Origin: Polynucleobacter sp. AP-Latsch-80-C2
Lineage (GTDB): Bacteria > Pseudomonadota > Gammaproteobacteria > Burkholderiales > Burkholderiaceae
Reading direction: 5' to 3'
Assembly: GCF_018882185.1 (NCBI RefSeq)
Contig: NZ_JACVOY010000005.1
Location: 124,001 to 188,000 of the forward strand
Length of the DNA: 64,000 nt
Below, piece by piece: positions 24,308 to 35,030 of the stretch (within the stretch, counting starts at the first letter, position 1; every line of letters begins with the position of its first letter). The translations under genes and the position numbers were made by a program. Below the pieces are notes generated by a model. It was not told where the DNA came from. It saw nothing but the letters and a program-made list of their open reading frames with translations, and did no database searches.

Positions 24308-26581
24308 ATGAAGGCTCTAAAAGACACAAATTCAGTACTATTTACCTTGGATATTGGTGGCATGACTTGCGCCTCCTGCGTAGGGCGGGTCGAGAAGGCG
24401 CTCGATAAAATCCCAGGTATAGAAGCTGCTACTGTCAATTTAGCCACTGAACAAGCCAGAATTCGCCTCAAAACAGACTCAGATATCCAAATTAGTGATG
24501 TCATCGCTCTGGTGCAAAAAACGGGCTATGAAGCCAAATTAAGTTCCCCACATGGCAAAGCAGAATTGGCGCCTGCGAAGACCTTTTGGGGATCTGATGG
24601 CCTAGGACGAGTCTTGCTGGGCTTTGCCCTCTCTGCCCCACTTTTTTTGCCGATGTTTCTGATGCCCTTTGACATCCATTGGGCCTTGGCGCCTAAATGG
24701 CAACTCCTACTGGCAACGCCGGTTCAATTCTTCTTGGGCTGGCGCTTTTACAAGGCAGGATTTAAATCGCTGATGTCAGGCGTAGGCAATATGGATTTAT
24801 TGGTGGCTCTAGGTACTAGTGCAGCCTACGGCCTCAGTATCTATCAAATGTGGAGCTCTCCTCATGCCAGTCATGAGCTCTATTTTGAAGGCTCTGCCGT
24901 CATCATTTGCATGGTACTTCTCGGTAAATGGCTTGAAGCGCGAGCCAAGCAACAAACTAGCGAGGCAATCAGAGCGCTCCAAAAACTGTGGCCTGAGCAT
25001 GCCAAAGTACTCGACCCTCAGATAGTGATCACAGAGGGCGCACCCTTAAATGAATACCGCGATCTCCCACTAGAACAGGTCTTCCCCAAAGATCGCATCT
25101 TGGTTTTACCTGGTGAGCGTATTCCAGTGGATGGCCTGATTCTCATGGGCAAGAGTCATGTCGACGAATCCCTCCTCACTGGAGAAAGTGAGCCGGTTAA
25201 AAAACAGATTGGCGTCAATGTTATCGGCGGAGCGCTTAATGGAGAAGGTGTTTTAGTGATTGAGGCGCAAGCAGTTGGTGTTGAAAGCGTGCTGTCGAAA
25301 ATCATTTCTCTTGTAGAGGATGCACAAACCCAAAAAGCACCTATTCAAAAATTGGTTGATCAAGTCAGCGCTATTTTTGTTCCCAGCGTCATCATCATCG
25401 CTGTGATTACTGGAGTTGCAAATTGGCTGTATTTAGATTCTGCTTCCATTGCCATTTTGCGCGCGGTTTCTGTTCTAGTCATTGCTTGTCCTTGTGCTCT
25501 TGGTTTAGCAACTCCTGCCGCAATCATGGCTGGCACAGGTGTTGCAGCACGTTTTGGCATTCTCATTAAAGATCCCCAAGTGCTCGAGCAGGCCCATCGC
25601 CTCAGCATTGTGGCCTTTGATAAAACGGGCACGCTCACGATTGGCAAACCGCGTTTACTTGCCCTCATTCCTTTCGCCTCCTCCACTCCATCAGAAGATA
25701 TTTTGACAACTGCCGCAGGCTTGCAACTTGGTAGTGAGCATCCCTTGGCGAAAGCCTTACTCGACGCAGCTAAAGAACAAGGCCTTACACCTATTCCACC
25801 AAGCGCTAGCAAAGCACTAGCCGGAATTGGCATTGAGGGCAAACCTACCCAGGGCCCTTGGGAAAATCAAACGCTCTGCCTGCAGAGTGTTGCCTCGCTT
25901 CACGACAATCCGAACATCACATCAATCTTAGAAAAAGCGCAAACTTGTTTTGAAGCAGGTCAAACCGTTTCCGTTTTAATGAATGCTAAAACTCCTGCTA
26001 CCCCCATTGCTATTATTGGTTTTGGTGATGAGTTGAAAGAGAATGCTAAGACAGCGATAGCTGCACTTCATCAGCTCCAAATTCGCACAGTCATGCTTTC
26101 TGGTGATAACCAAGCTGCTGCCGATCGCGTAGGTAAATCGATTGGGATTGATGAAGTATTTGCACAGATCCTGCCAGGTGATAAAGCCCAGATTATTCGC
26201 AAACTCCAGACGTCCGACATTCATCATCGTCAATGGGTTGCCATGGTGGGAGATGGCGTAAATGATGCCCCAGCTCTCGCTGCTGCAGATGTGGGGATGG
26301 CTATGTCAACTGGTACCGATGTCGCTATGCAAGCTGCTGGCATCACTCTGATGAGGGGTGACCCCACATTAGTTGCAGATGCAATTGATATTTCCAAGAA
26401 AACCTGGAACAAAATTCGACAAAATTTATTTTGGGCCTTTGTATTCAATACCACCGGCATTCCCTTGGCAGCGTTAGGCTATCTATCCCCAATGCTTGCC
26501 GGTAGTGCGATGGCCTTATCTAGTTTTTGCGTGCTCAGTAATGCACTCTTGCTAAAACGTTGGCACCCTTCTCGTCGCTAA
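24308..26581 (+). CDS. copA: Copper-exporting P1B-type ATPase
   Basis: A 757-residue heavy-metal P-type ATPase. It has one N-terminal HMA domain (GMTCASC, C21 and C24). The transmembrane ion site is C394-P-C396, diagnostic for Cu(I)/Ag(I) pumps. The phosphorylated D438 lies in DKTGT, an SEHPLAKAL nucleotide motif is near 478, and the GDGVNDAP hinge is at 648-655. It exports copper from the cytoplasm. It pairs with divergent copZ. It converges on the DUF3047 gene with only 5 bases between stop codons. Confidence 0.93.
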   Translation: MKALKDTNSVLFTLDIGGMTCASCVGRVEKALDKIPGIEAATVNLATEQARIRLKTDSDIQISDVIALVQKTGYEAKLSSPHGKAELAPAKTFWGSDGLGRVLLGFALSAPLFLPMFLMPFDIHWALAPKWQLLLATPVQFFLGWRFYKAGFKSLMSGVGNMDLLVALGTSAAYGLSIYQMWSSPHASHELYFEGSAVIICMVLLGKWLEARAKQQTSEAIRALQKLWPEHAKVLDPQIVITEGAPLNEYRDLPLEQVFPKDRILVLPGERIPVDGLILMGKSHVDESLLTGESEPVKKQIGVNVIGGALNGEGVLVIEAQAVGVESVLSKIISLVEDAQTQKAPIQKLVDQVSAIFVPSVIIIAVITGVANWLYLDSASIAILRAVSVLVIACPCALGLATPAAIMAGTGVAARFGILIKDPQVLEQAHRLSIVAFDKTGTLTIGKPRLLALIPFASSTPSEDILTTAAGLQLGSEHPLAKALLDAAKEQGLTPIPPSASKALAGIGIEGKPTQGPWENQTLCLQSVASLHDNPNITSILEKAQTCFEAGQTVSVLMNAKTPATPIAIIGFGDELKENAKTAIAALHQLQIRTVMLSGDNQAAADRVGKSIGIDEVFAQILPGDKAQIIRKLQTSDIHHRQWVAMVGDGVNDAPALAAADVGMAMSTGTDVAMQAAGITLMRGDPTLVADAIDISKKTWNKIRQNLFWAFVFNTTGIPLAALGYLSPMLAGSAMALSSFCVLSNALLLKRWHPSRR

Positions 26582-26602
26582 AAATCTTACTTTTGATTTT
26601 TA
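26579..26602. terminator. AT-rich inverted repeat at the copA / DUF3047 convergent junction
   Basis: TAAAAATC and GATTTTTA form perfect 8-base arms with an 8-base loop, spanning both stop codons. With a single G:C pair the stem is weak. It could act as a modest bidirectional terminator since no other space exists between these genes. Confidence 0.3.
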
Positions 26603-27384
26603 CGAATAAGTTCGATATCACCGTAAAACGCCTTCGTTTCTGATTTAGTGTTGTCGGTATCTGTTAGCAAAGCAATGCCGATGACTTCCCCAGGAGCCTC
26701 TCCATAAGCACTACGATAATCTGCCGCAAGGTCACGCTGATGCATTAACCATTCGCCTGCTTTTTCGGAACCCGAATCCACCACAATCATTTTGATCCGA
26801 GAGGTGTGGGGATTATCGAGAATGGCATTGATGGGATATTTGGTTGACCAGATATACATCAAGGTTGCATAAGGCATCTCTTGACCACTGATGAGGTTAG
26901 CCATCTCAAAGGTCATCTTCTCCTTAAAGCTTAGCTTTGATTTATTACCGTCAAAGGCAACCAGAATTCTTAAAGGTGAATCATCATGAAATCTCTCGGT
27001 ATTGTCAGCCCCAATAATTGGGCCTGTTGCCTTCCACTCCCACTTTAGCCATAGATTTTGGGCCGTTTTGGGTCGTAACTTGACCACCAAGCCAGAGGCA
27101 GCGGTTTTAGAGTTGGCACTGAGAACAGTTCTGCCTTGGTAATTCTCTAGGCGATAAACCGTGTTCTTTTTATTAGGGGCAATACGGTAAAAACTCCAGC
27201 CAGATGGCATATCTTCTTGAGGCTTTTGTACAGAAAATTTAGGTAAGTCATCTTGAGCTGTAATCTGGTCCACATTCAAGGCCCGACCGGATTCATCCTG
27301 TACTTTTCCGCCGCCAAAGTCAGCGCACCCTCCTAACACCAAAGAAATGGCGAGCACTAATGGAAGGCGTAGATATATAAACAT
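26587..27384 (-). CDS. DUF3047 family lipoprotein
   Basis: A 265-residue exported protein. The N-terminal hydrophobic segment ends in VLGGC (acylation Cys at 20). The mature region contains the DUF3047 features: GWSFYRI, an LWLKWEWKATG segment near 155 and DDSPLRILVAFDG, then YIWSTKYPINAI and a late GIALLTDTDNTKSETKAFYGDI near the C-terminus. The fold is predicted to be beta-rich; no function is known. It diverges from the GT39 gene by 47 bases and may belong to the same envelope function (weak inference). Confidence 0.8.
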   Translation of the reverse strand: MFIYLRLPLVLAISLVLGGCADFGGGKVQDESGRALNVDQITAQDDLPKFSVQKPQEDMPSGWSFYRIAPNKKNTVYRLENYQGRTVLSANSKTAASGLVVKLRPKTAQNLWLKWEWKATGPIIGADNTERFHDDSPLRILVAFDGNKSKLSFKEKMTFEMANLISGQEMPYATLMYIWSTKYPINAILDNPHTSRIKMIVVDSGSEKAGEWLMHQRDLAADYRSAYGEAPGEVIGIALLTDTDNTKSETKAFYGDIELIRKNQK

Positions 27385-27431
27385 CTCTTGATTGTCCCAA
27401 AGATTAGGCTAAGTGCGTCTAAAATCTGAGC

Positions 27432-28928
27432 ATGCGCCACCACTCACCAACAACTTGGGCTGCGATCTGCATTTTCATAGCCGCCACGGTGCACTTTGCG
27501 CTTGGCTTTGCGGTTGAATTCTCCGTCGATGAAGCTCACTATGCGCTTTATGCCCAACATCTTGCTTGGAGTTATTTTGATCATCCGCCATTAGTTGGCT
27601 GGATTCAGTGGCCTCTGGTAGCGGCCACCTCCTCTGAAGGATTGATTCGTATCGTTCCAGAGCTACTCTGGATCATTGCTTGCCTATTGGTATATCGCGT
27701 CAGCATTGAGCTTCATCATTTCCTTCAGAGCAGAAATACGGGCTACCTCACTTCAACGATTCCATCGGCGAACCTGTGTGGACTGATGGCAGTCTTGGCT
27801 ATTGTTGCCGCTCCAATGCCCCACATATTGGCGATTGCTTTGTTACCCGACACTTTATTAGCCCCCATTAGTCTTGGCATTTTGTGGATGGCACTCATCT
27901 GGCTGCGCAAAGGTACTTTTCATTTTGGTCAATGGTTCATCTTGGGAGTCTTGCTCGGCTTAGCTGGACTCAGTAAATATACTGCAGCCTTCACTGCTTT
28001 TGCATTGCTCCTAGTTTTTCTAAGTACCCCTAAGAAACCTTGGATTACTCAAGCTGGCTTTTGGTTTGCAGCGTTGATTGCGCTGTTCATCATTAGTCCC
28101 GTTCTCTATTGGAATTGGGCTAATGATTGGATTTCTTTTAAATACCAGATCGCTCATGGCGGCGGCGGAGTATGGCTCTGGCGTGGTGTAGGTCTCTTCT
28201 TATTGCTTCAGATTGCGGTCTTTGGGCCTCTGATTATTTTGGGTGCCGGAATATTTATAAAAGACTTTGTACGCACCAATCTATTTTCTCTGTTTGCCTT
28301 ACTGGCATTCTTCTTTATTCCCTTTACTATTTTTGCAAGCTTATCTGGTGGCGGAGGTTTGCCGCACTGGACTACTCCCGCTTGGTTTTGTTTGGCGCCC
28401 TTTGCTGGTATCGGTCTTGCCAAAGCGTGGGCCGCAAATCATCGCGTGCTCATTCGAATATTGTTTTGCGTTCAAATTGCATTGTGCTTAGTCGGTTTTG
28501 GATTTGTAATTTCAGGGGGCATTACTTCGACCTCCGTTAAATCCAACCCCATTGCAGATCTTTATGGCTGGAAAATGGCTGGGCAAAAAGCAGCAGCATT
28601 AGCAAGTGCAACAAATGCGAATGGCATTGCCGTGCAAAATTGGACACTCGCCAGCCGAGCCGCCTGGTATGCAAAACCGACTCCAGTATTCGTCTTAGAC
28701 CAGCGCCAAGATCAATTTGATCTCTGGTTTGGTCAACTCCCCAAGGGAGCAAAAATCATCCTCGTAAACTGGTCTGGCATGCCTTTTGCAGCCCCTATTG
28801 GCCCTAAGGTGGGCTTTGAGAGCTGCCAACCCTTGGATAGCCTGGAAATTAGGCATTTTGGTCAATATTTGTCGAAATTTGACTTTAGCCTTTGCAGTAA
28901 CTGGCAAGACGCTGGTTTAGCCGACTAA
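27432..28928 (+). CDS. GT39 / ArnT-like membrane glycosyltransferase
   Basis: A 498-residue integral membrane protein with about ten to twelve hydrophobic segments. The first periplasmic loop carries VDEAHYALYAQHLAWSYFDHPPLVGW near residues 32-57 (the part DEAHYALYA holds the expected Asp-Glu), characteristic of the dolichyl-phosphate-mannose/ArnT family (PMT_2). A soluble C-terminal portion begins near 390. Such enzymes transfer a sugar from a polyprenyl-phosphate carrier to lipid or protein on the periplasmic face. The acceptor is unknown. It heads a run of four envelope genes. Confidence 0.82.
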   Translation: MRHHSPTTWAAICIFIAATVHFALGFAVEFSVDEAHYALYAQHLAWSYFDHPPLVGWIQWPLVAATSSEGLIRIVPELLWIIACLLVYRVSIELHHFLQSRNTGYLTSTIPSANLCGLMAVLAIVAAPMPHILAIALLPDTLLAPISLGILWMALIWLRKGTFHFGQWFILGVLLGLAGLSKYTAAFTAFALLLVFLSTPKKPWITQAGFWFAALIALFIISPVLYWNWANDWISFKYQIAHGGGGVWLWRGVGLFLLLQIAVFGPLIILGAGIFIKDFVRTNLFSLFALLAFFFIPFTIFASLSGGGGLPHWTTPAWFCLAPFAGIGLAKAWAANHRVLIRILFCVQIALCLVGFGFVISGGITSTSVKSNPIADLYGWKMAGQKAAALASATNANGIAVQNWTLASRAAWYAKPTPVFVLDQRQDQFDLWFGQLPKGAKIILVNWSGMPFAAPIGPKVGFESCQPLDSLEIRHFGQYLSKFDFSLCSNWQDAGLAD

Positions 28929-28976
28929 TTCACCAAATTCAAGAGCTTATACGCGCAAGGCATTATCCTTACGCCT

Positions 28977-30020
28977 ATGAGCTTACATTCAGAGACACCC
29001 TCAAAAGCCCCTTCTGGGTGGAAATCAGTCCTCAAACGTGCTTGGCCTACTATTCGGATTTTGTTATCCATTGGCCTCCTTTGGAAAGCAACTAGCGGGA
29101 TTGATTGGCATGCCATCTTGGAATCTGAGATTCAGATGGAGCCATGGTGGTTTTTAGCAGCCCTTATTAGCGCAACTACTGCTTGTCTTTGTGGTGGATT
29201 TCGTTGGGCTTTTTTAATGCGTAAAGTGGGCTTTCAAGGACGTTTCAGAAATTACATCCTGCTCTATTTCACTGGAGCATTAGTCAACCAGGGATTACCA
29301 AGTACCTTGGGTGGTGATAGCTATCGCGCGATCACAGCAACTCACCTCGATAAAACTGGAACCTTAACGGGTAAAAAAGATTTGGATAATGAGTTGTATC
29401 ACTCTGTCGATCTCGAGCATGCCACTCCGCGTCTGAGATTAAGTTTTGCCATGGTATTGGTAGACCGCTTGCTTGGCTTAGCCGGCAATAATCTTTTAGG
29501 CGGCATTGGCTTGATTATTGGTGGAGCGACATTAGCAGCCTGGGGTACTGATTTAGGCTACCTCGTGACAGGTATCATGATTGCAGTAGGTTTAATCATC
29601 GCTCTCGTTCTTGCTATTAAGCCAACTTATCGCTTACTCGAAAAAGTTCTGGAACGCTTTCACATGCGTAATGCACTCCCCGGAATTCATATTGCTTTTT
29701 CCTGGCCGTATAACGTTGGTCAAGCAGCGTATGCGATTGGGGTTCACTGCCTGCTGATTTTTACTTTCTTCTGCTGTCTGCGCGCCTATGGTGTAACAGC
29801 TCCAATTGCTAGCTTGATGATTGGTTTACCTGCGCTGAGCCTATTGCTCATGCTCCCAATTAGTATTTCTGGCTGGGGACTACGCGAAGCCACTCTCTCT
29901 TCAGTGCTAGCGCTGTGGGGAGTCAATCAATCGATTACGGTCTTGGCCTCTATTAGTTTTGGCGCTATCACTGTTATCTCCGTATTACCTGGTGCGTACT
30001 TTTTACTGAAACGTAAATAA
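28977..30020 (+). CDS. Flippase-like integral membrane protein (UPF0104 / lysylphosphatidylglycerol synthase TM family)
   Basis: A 347-residue protein with about eight membrane helices. It contains the family signatures FRWAFLMRKVGFQ near 75, LVNQGLPSTLGGDSYRA near 100-116, MVLVDRLLGLAGN near 158 and the C-terminal PISISGWGLREATLS (ISGWGLRE motif) near 298. The related transmembrane part of MprF flips lipids. An insert at about 122-150 includes DKTGTLTG by coincidence. Between two glycosyltransferase genes it may move a lipid-linked sugar (inference). Confidence 0.8.
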   Translation: MSLHSETPSKAPSGWKSVLKRAWPTIRILLSIGLLWKATSGIDWHAILESEIQMEPWWFLAALISATTACLCGGFRWAFLMRKVGFQGRFRNYILLYFTGALVNQGLPSTLGGDSYRAITATHLDKTGTLTGKKDLDNELYHSVDLEHATPRLRLSFAMVLVDRLLGLAGNNLLGGIGLIIGGATLAAWGTDLGYLVTGIMIAVGLIIALVLAIKPTYRLLEKVLERFHMRNALPGIHIAFSWPYNVGQAAYAIGVHCLLIFTFFCCLRAYGVTAPIASLMIGLPALSLLLMLPISISGWGLREATLSSVLALWGVNQSITVLASISFGAITVISVLPGAYFLLKRK

Positions 30021-30039
30021 TTTTTCAAAGCAAAAAATA

Positions 30040-31299
30040 ATGGCTATTAGCGTCAATACAATGCGTGCGATTGATCATTGGGTTGGAGTGCCTTTATGCG
30101 CCCTCATCAGCCCAGCAGTCGCATTAATCGATACCATCAAAAATGCATTTTCTTCGAGCCCACAGACCCCAAAGAAACTCCTTTTTATTGAGCTCTCAGA
30201 AATGGGCAGCGCTATTCTTGTAGATCCTGCTATGCGCAATGCACAAGCACGCGGTGCTGAACTCTACTTTTTGATTTTCAAAAGTAATCGAGCTAGCCTT
30301 ACTTTATTAAATACCGTAAAACCAGAGAATATTTTTACGATTGATTCCTCTAGTGTTGGCAATTTAATAAAAGATACCTTCAGCTTTCTGATGCTTGCGC
30401 GACGTCATCGCATTGATACCGTCATTGATCTAGAGTTGTTCTCACGCTTTACAGCAATCTTGACTGGCCTATGTGGTGCAAGACGTCGCGTGGGTTATCA
30501 CATTTTCCATGGTGAAGGATTGTGGCGTGGTTTTATGTTGACCCGCAAGGTGCATTACAACCCGCATATTCACATTACGAAGAATTTTCTCTCACTCATT
30601 CATGCGGCGTTTGCAACTGAAATTGAAGTCCCGTTTAGCAAGATTCAGATCCCAGACTCAGAAGTTCGTCTTGAGCAGGCTGTGATCAATCCTGCAGCGC
30701 TAGAAACTGTTCGTACCCGTATTGAAAAACTTGCGAAGGATTCTGGTATTGCGTATACATCCGGCAAGGAACGCTTAATTCTGATTAATCCGAATGCGAG
30801 CGATCTTTTGCCACAACGCCGCTGGGCACAGCAGCGCTTCTCCGAACTCATTCAAGCAATTCATCAGCGCTACCCGCAAGACCTGATCTTGATTACTGGT
30901 TCACCTGCGGAGTTAAATTACGTTGAGAAAGTTCGCTCTGTTGCAAACGTTAAAAACGCATTGAACTTTGCAGGGCAAGTGAGCTTTGCTGAGCTACCTC
31001 CTCTATACACACTTTCCGATGTCATGGTGACCAATGACTCCGGTCCTGGTCACTTCTCTGCAGTTACCCCACTGAGAACCGTAGTGCTCTTTGGGCCTGA
31101 GACACCAGCGCTTTACGGCTCTGCTGGTAACTCGATCGCCATTACCGCTAATCTTGCTTGTTCTCCTTGTGTGAGTGCTGCCAACCATCGCAAAACACCT
31201 TGCCAAGACAATGTCTGTATGCAAGCAATCACCGTACCTCAAGTTCTTGAAAAAGTACGTTTGCAATTAGACGCAGCAGATAAAGCAAAGGGTCGTTAA
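30040..31299 (+). CDS. Glycosyltransferase family 9 (heptosyltransferase-like)
   Basis: A 419-residue GT-B enzyme. The N-terminal domain shows FIELSEMGSAILVDPAM near 48, a variant of the GT9 start, and the C-terminal domain has LINPNASDLLPQRRW near 248 and DVMVTNDSGPGHFSAVT near 326, which is the diphosphonucleotide-sugar site. A late Cys-rich stretch (CSPCVSAANHRKTPCQDNVC) follows near 374. It probably adds a sugar to an LPS-type or lipid-linked acceptor; the sugar is not necessarily heptose. About 40 residues precede the catalytic domain. Confidence 0.83.
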   Translation: MAISVNTMRAIDHWVGVPLCALISPAVALIDTIKNAFSSSPQTPKKLLFIELSEMGSAILVDPAMRNAQARGAELYFLIFKSNRASLTLLNTVKPENIFTIDSSSVGNLIKDTFSFLMLARRHRIDTVIDLELFSRFTAILTGLCGARRRVGYHIFHGEGLWRGFMLTRKVHYNPHIHITKNFLSLIHAAFATEIEVPFSKIQIPDSEVRLEQAVINPAALETVRTRIEKLAKDSGIAYTSGKERLILINPNASDLLPQRRWAQQRFSELIQAIHQRYPQDLILITGSPAELNYVEKVRSVANVKNALNFAGQVSFAELPPLYTLSDVMVTNDSGPGHFSAVTPLRTVVLFGPETPALYGSAGNSIAITANLACSPCVSAANHRKTPCQDNVCMQAITVPQVLEKVRLQLDAADKAKGR

Positions 31300-31304
31300 G
31301 CAGG

Positions 31305-32084
31305 ATGAGCAAAAAAGCCATCCCCACTCTTGCGTGGTTGATTCCGCTATTACCCATTGCCCTTGCAACAGCAATCTATTTCGGAGAGTTTCAGAGCAGC
31401 AGCTTTCTCTTTGTAAATCGCTTTACTCAAATACTTCCCGATACTCTTTGGGCTTGGCTTACTTTTTTTGGTAATGGTTGGGGCGTTTTTGCCATAGCAT
31501 TTCCGCTGCTCTTGCTTGCCCCTCGCCTATTAACAGCAGGAATTCTGACCGGTGTTATTGCAGCATTGGCTAGCACCTTCCTCAAGTCCTGGTTTGACTT
31601 ACCTAGGCCTGCCGGCTTACTGGAAGATGGGAGCTTTTATCGTATTGGTGAACCCCTGCTCAATAGAGCTTTTCCATCTGGTCACAGCATCACTGCGTTT
31701 GCCATTGCTAGCGCTTTGTATTTCTCTGTAGATAACAGCAAGCGACGTCCCATGCTGTTGATATTTGTCTTTGCAGTTTTAATTGGCTTATCGCGCAGTG
31801 CAGTTGGTGCACACTGGCTTACCGATGTATTGGCAGGTGCAGGAGTTGGCATGTGGTGTGGAATGATCGGCGCAATCTTAGCAAGATATATTCCTGACGA
31901 TCAACTGCAACCCACAAAAATATTGCCGCGCTTGATTGCGATCGCAGGGGCGCTATCCATTTACGTGCACCTAACTCAAATCATAGATCTTGAGCTGAAC
32001 CTCCCTTTGCAATACGCTGCGATTGTTGTCATTATTCTCACTTTGGTGTTCTTTATCAAAGCTCAATTCACTAAAGCAAAGTAA
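31305..32084 (+). CDS. PAP2-family membrane phosphatase
   Basis: A 259-residue membrane protein with six likely helices. All three type 2 phosphatidic acid phosphatase motifs are present: KSWFDLPRP near 89, FPSGHS near 121 and SRSAVGAHWLTD near 162, supplying the Arg, two His and Asp of the active site. It may dephosphorylate an undecaprenyl or lipid phosphate on the periplasmic side. It follows the GT9 gene by 5 bases, and rlmJ starts 5 bases later. Confidence 0.85.
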   Translation: MSKKAIPTLAWLIPLLPIALATAIYFGEFQSSSFLFVNRFTQILPDTLWAWLTFFGNGWGVFAIAFPLLLLAPRLLTAGILTGVIAALASTFLKSWFDLPRPAGLLEDGSFYRIGEPLLNRAFPSGHSITAFAIASALYFSVDNSKRRPMLLIFVFAVLIGLSRSAVGAHWLTDVLAGAGVGMWCGMIGAILARYIPDDQLQPTKILPRLIAIAGALSIYVHLTQIIDLELNLPLQYAAIVVIILTLVFFIKAQFTKAK

Positions 32085-32088
32085 AGCT

Positions 32089-32976
32089 ATGTTTAGCTAT
32101 CGACATGCATTCCATGCAGGCAGTCACGCTGACATTCTGAAGCACTTAACACTGATTCATCTTGTTGAATATCTTCAAGAAAAGCCTGGTGCCCTCACGA
32201 TTGTTGACACCCATGCGGGTGCTGGGATCTACAACCTAGAAGATGGTTTTGCCACAGTCAGCAAAGAAGCAAATGGTGGCATATTTCGACTGGCTCAATA
32301 TCTAGAGTCCTGCCATAAGACCGGCATTGCTGTGGAGTCAGGTATTGCCCATTATCTAAAGTGTATTCAGTCTGAAAATACTGATGGAACTCTAAGCGTT
32401 TACCCAGGATCTCCTTTTATTTTGGCACGCCTCTTGCGCCCCCAAGATCGCCTAAAGCTGTTTGAGCTCCACCCTAAAGAAATTGACATTCTTCGCCACA
32501 ATATCAATCAACTCCCTCAAGCCAAGCAGATTGACGTTTATGCCGAGGATAGCTTTGCCAGACTCAAAGGCTTATTGCCTCCCCCAAGTCGACGTGGCCT
32601 CGTGTTGATTGACCCATCGTATGAAGATAAGCAAGACTATCGCTATTTGGAATCCGCCCTCGAGGAAGCCCTACAGCGCTTTGCTACCGGTTGTTACGCT
32701 ATTTGGTACCCAGCAATCTCTCGAAGAGAATCTGCAGCTTTACCAGATCGCATGAAAAAAATTGCTGCCGCACATCAGCGCTCTTGGCTTCATACGGAGT
32801 TACGCGTTGAAAATGCACCTGGAGAACGCCGCCTGCAAGCTAGCGGAATGTTCATCATCAATCCACCGTGGACTCTGGAAAAACATCTTGCAGAAGCATT
32901 GCCTGTTTTAGTCAAGGCTCTTGGTATAGATGCTGGTGCAAAATTTGTACTCAAAAGTTTTGAGGCAAAAGCTTAA
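32089..32976 (+). CDS. rlmJ: 23S rRNA (adenine(2030)-N6)-methyltransferase
   Basis: A 295-residue RlmJ-family (formerly YhiR) enzyme. I chose the ATG at 32089 because FSYRHAFHAGSHADILKH is the strongly conserved N-terminus. The SAM-binding TIVDTHAGAGIYNL is near 41, and the catalytic DPSYE (variant of the N6-adenine NPPY) is in VLIDPSYEDKQDY near 166. It methylates A2030 in 23S rRNA. It is last in the plus-strand run and converges on the SOUL gene with a 2-base gap. Confidence 0.92.
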   Translation: MFSYRHAFHAGSHADILKHLTLIHLVEYLQEKPGALTIVDTHAGAGIYNLEDGFATVSKEANGGIFRLAQYLESCHKTGIAVESGIAHYLKCIQSENTDGTLSVYPGSPFILARLLRPQDRLKLFELHPKEIDILRHNINQLPQAKQIDVYAEDSFARLKGLLPPPSRRGLVLIDPSYEDKQDYRYLESALEEALQRFATGCYAIWYPAISRRESAALPDRMKKIAAAHQRSWLHTELRVENAPGERRLQASGMFIINPPWTLEKHLAEALPVLVKALGIDAGAKFVLKSFEAKA

Positions 32977-32978
32977 AG

Positions 32979-33626
32979 CTAGTTTGCAATATCGAGCATC
33001 ACTTCATTACGCCGCATAAATGGCAAGGTCCAGGGCGGGTTATAACGAGCAAATTTTGGCACACCATTTGCTTGCAAGTTCCGTGTTTTGATCCACTCTT
33101 CTAGCTCTAGTGTTTTATCAGCCACTTTTTGGCTATTGTAAAAACCAGAAAACTGGACAACCGCACGCTTTACTGCCGGGATCTGCCTTAGCTGCACTTT
33201 TGAATTGAGGGGCTTTGGAAGACTTTCTAAAGTGTATTCAGATGGCATTACGAATGATACGGTCCATTGGCCAGCGCTAGATTCAATGTTGACTGGTGCG
33301 GTCATCGCAATTTTGGCGCTCTTGATACTCTGCTCTTCAATCGCCACCGGTGTAGTCATGGATATTTTTTGACTGACTTGATTTTGTCCAAAGATATAGG
33401 CGGCAATCAGTCGAAATCCTTGATTAGAGGCTTCGTCCAAATCCCCGTCGACTTTCACTTCAGCCAGAATCATTGGGGCATACAGCCTCAACTCAAAAGG
33501 CTCCGTTTTTTCTAAGACAGTATATTTTGGTTCTTCAATAGCCATCGCCCCTCCAGCAAACAGTTGTGCAACGAAAAAGATGAGTAATGAAAGATGTTTG
33601 ATGATGATCTTTCTGTAGCGAAACAT
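32979..33626 (-). CDS. SOUL heme-binding family protein with signal peptide
   Basis: A 215-residue protein with a hydrophobic N-terminus (about 10-30, ending GGAMA) that is probably a Sec signal. The mature part matches the SOUL family: YTVLEKTEPFELRLYAP near 35, then KISMTTPV and KIAMTAPV, the duplicated 'TxPV' strands, and FMRRNEVMLDI at the end. Bacterial members may bind heme or tetrapyrroles, but function is not settled. Its start lies 1 base from the LdcA stop, last in the queE-queD-tadA-ldcA run. Confidence 0.82.
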   Translation of the reverse strand: MFRYRKIIIKHLSLLIFFVAQLFAGGAMAIEEPKYTVLEKTEPFELRLYAPMILAEVKVDGDLDEASNQGFRLIAAYIFGQNQVSQKISMTTPVAIEEQSIKSAKIAMTAPVNIESSAGQWTVSFVMPSEYTLESLPKPLNSKVQLRQIPAVKRAVVQFSGFYNSQKVADKTLELEEWIKTRNLQANGVPKFARYNPPWTLPFMRRNEVMLDIAN

Positions 33627-33627
33627 G

Positions 33628-35030
<1,403 letters not shown>

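Noticed and set aside
29349..29373. DKTGTLTG sequence inside the flippase-like protein
   Set aside because: It equals the P-type ATPase phosphorylation motif but the protein has none of the other ATPase motifs (no TGES, no GDGxND). The match is coincidental.
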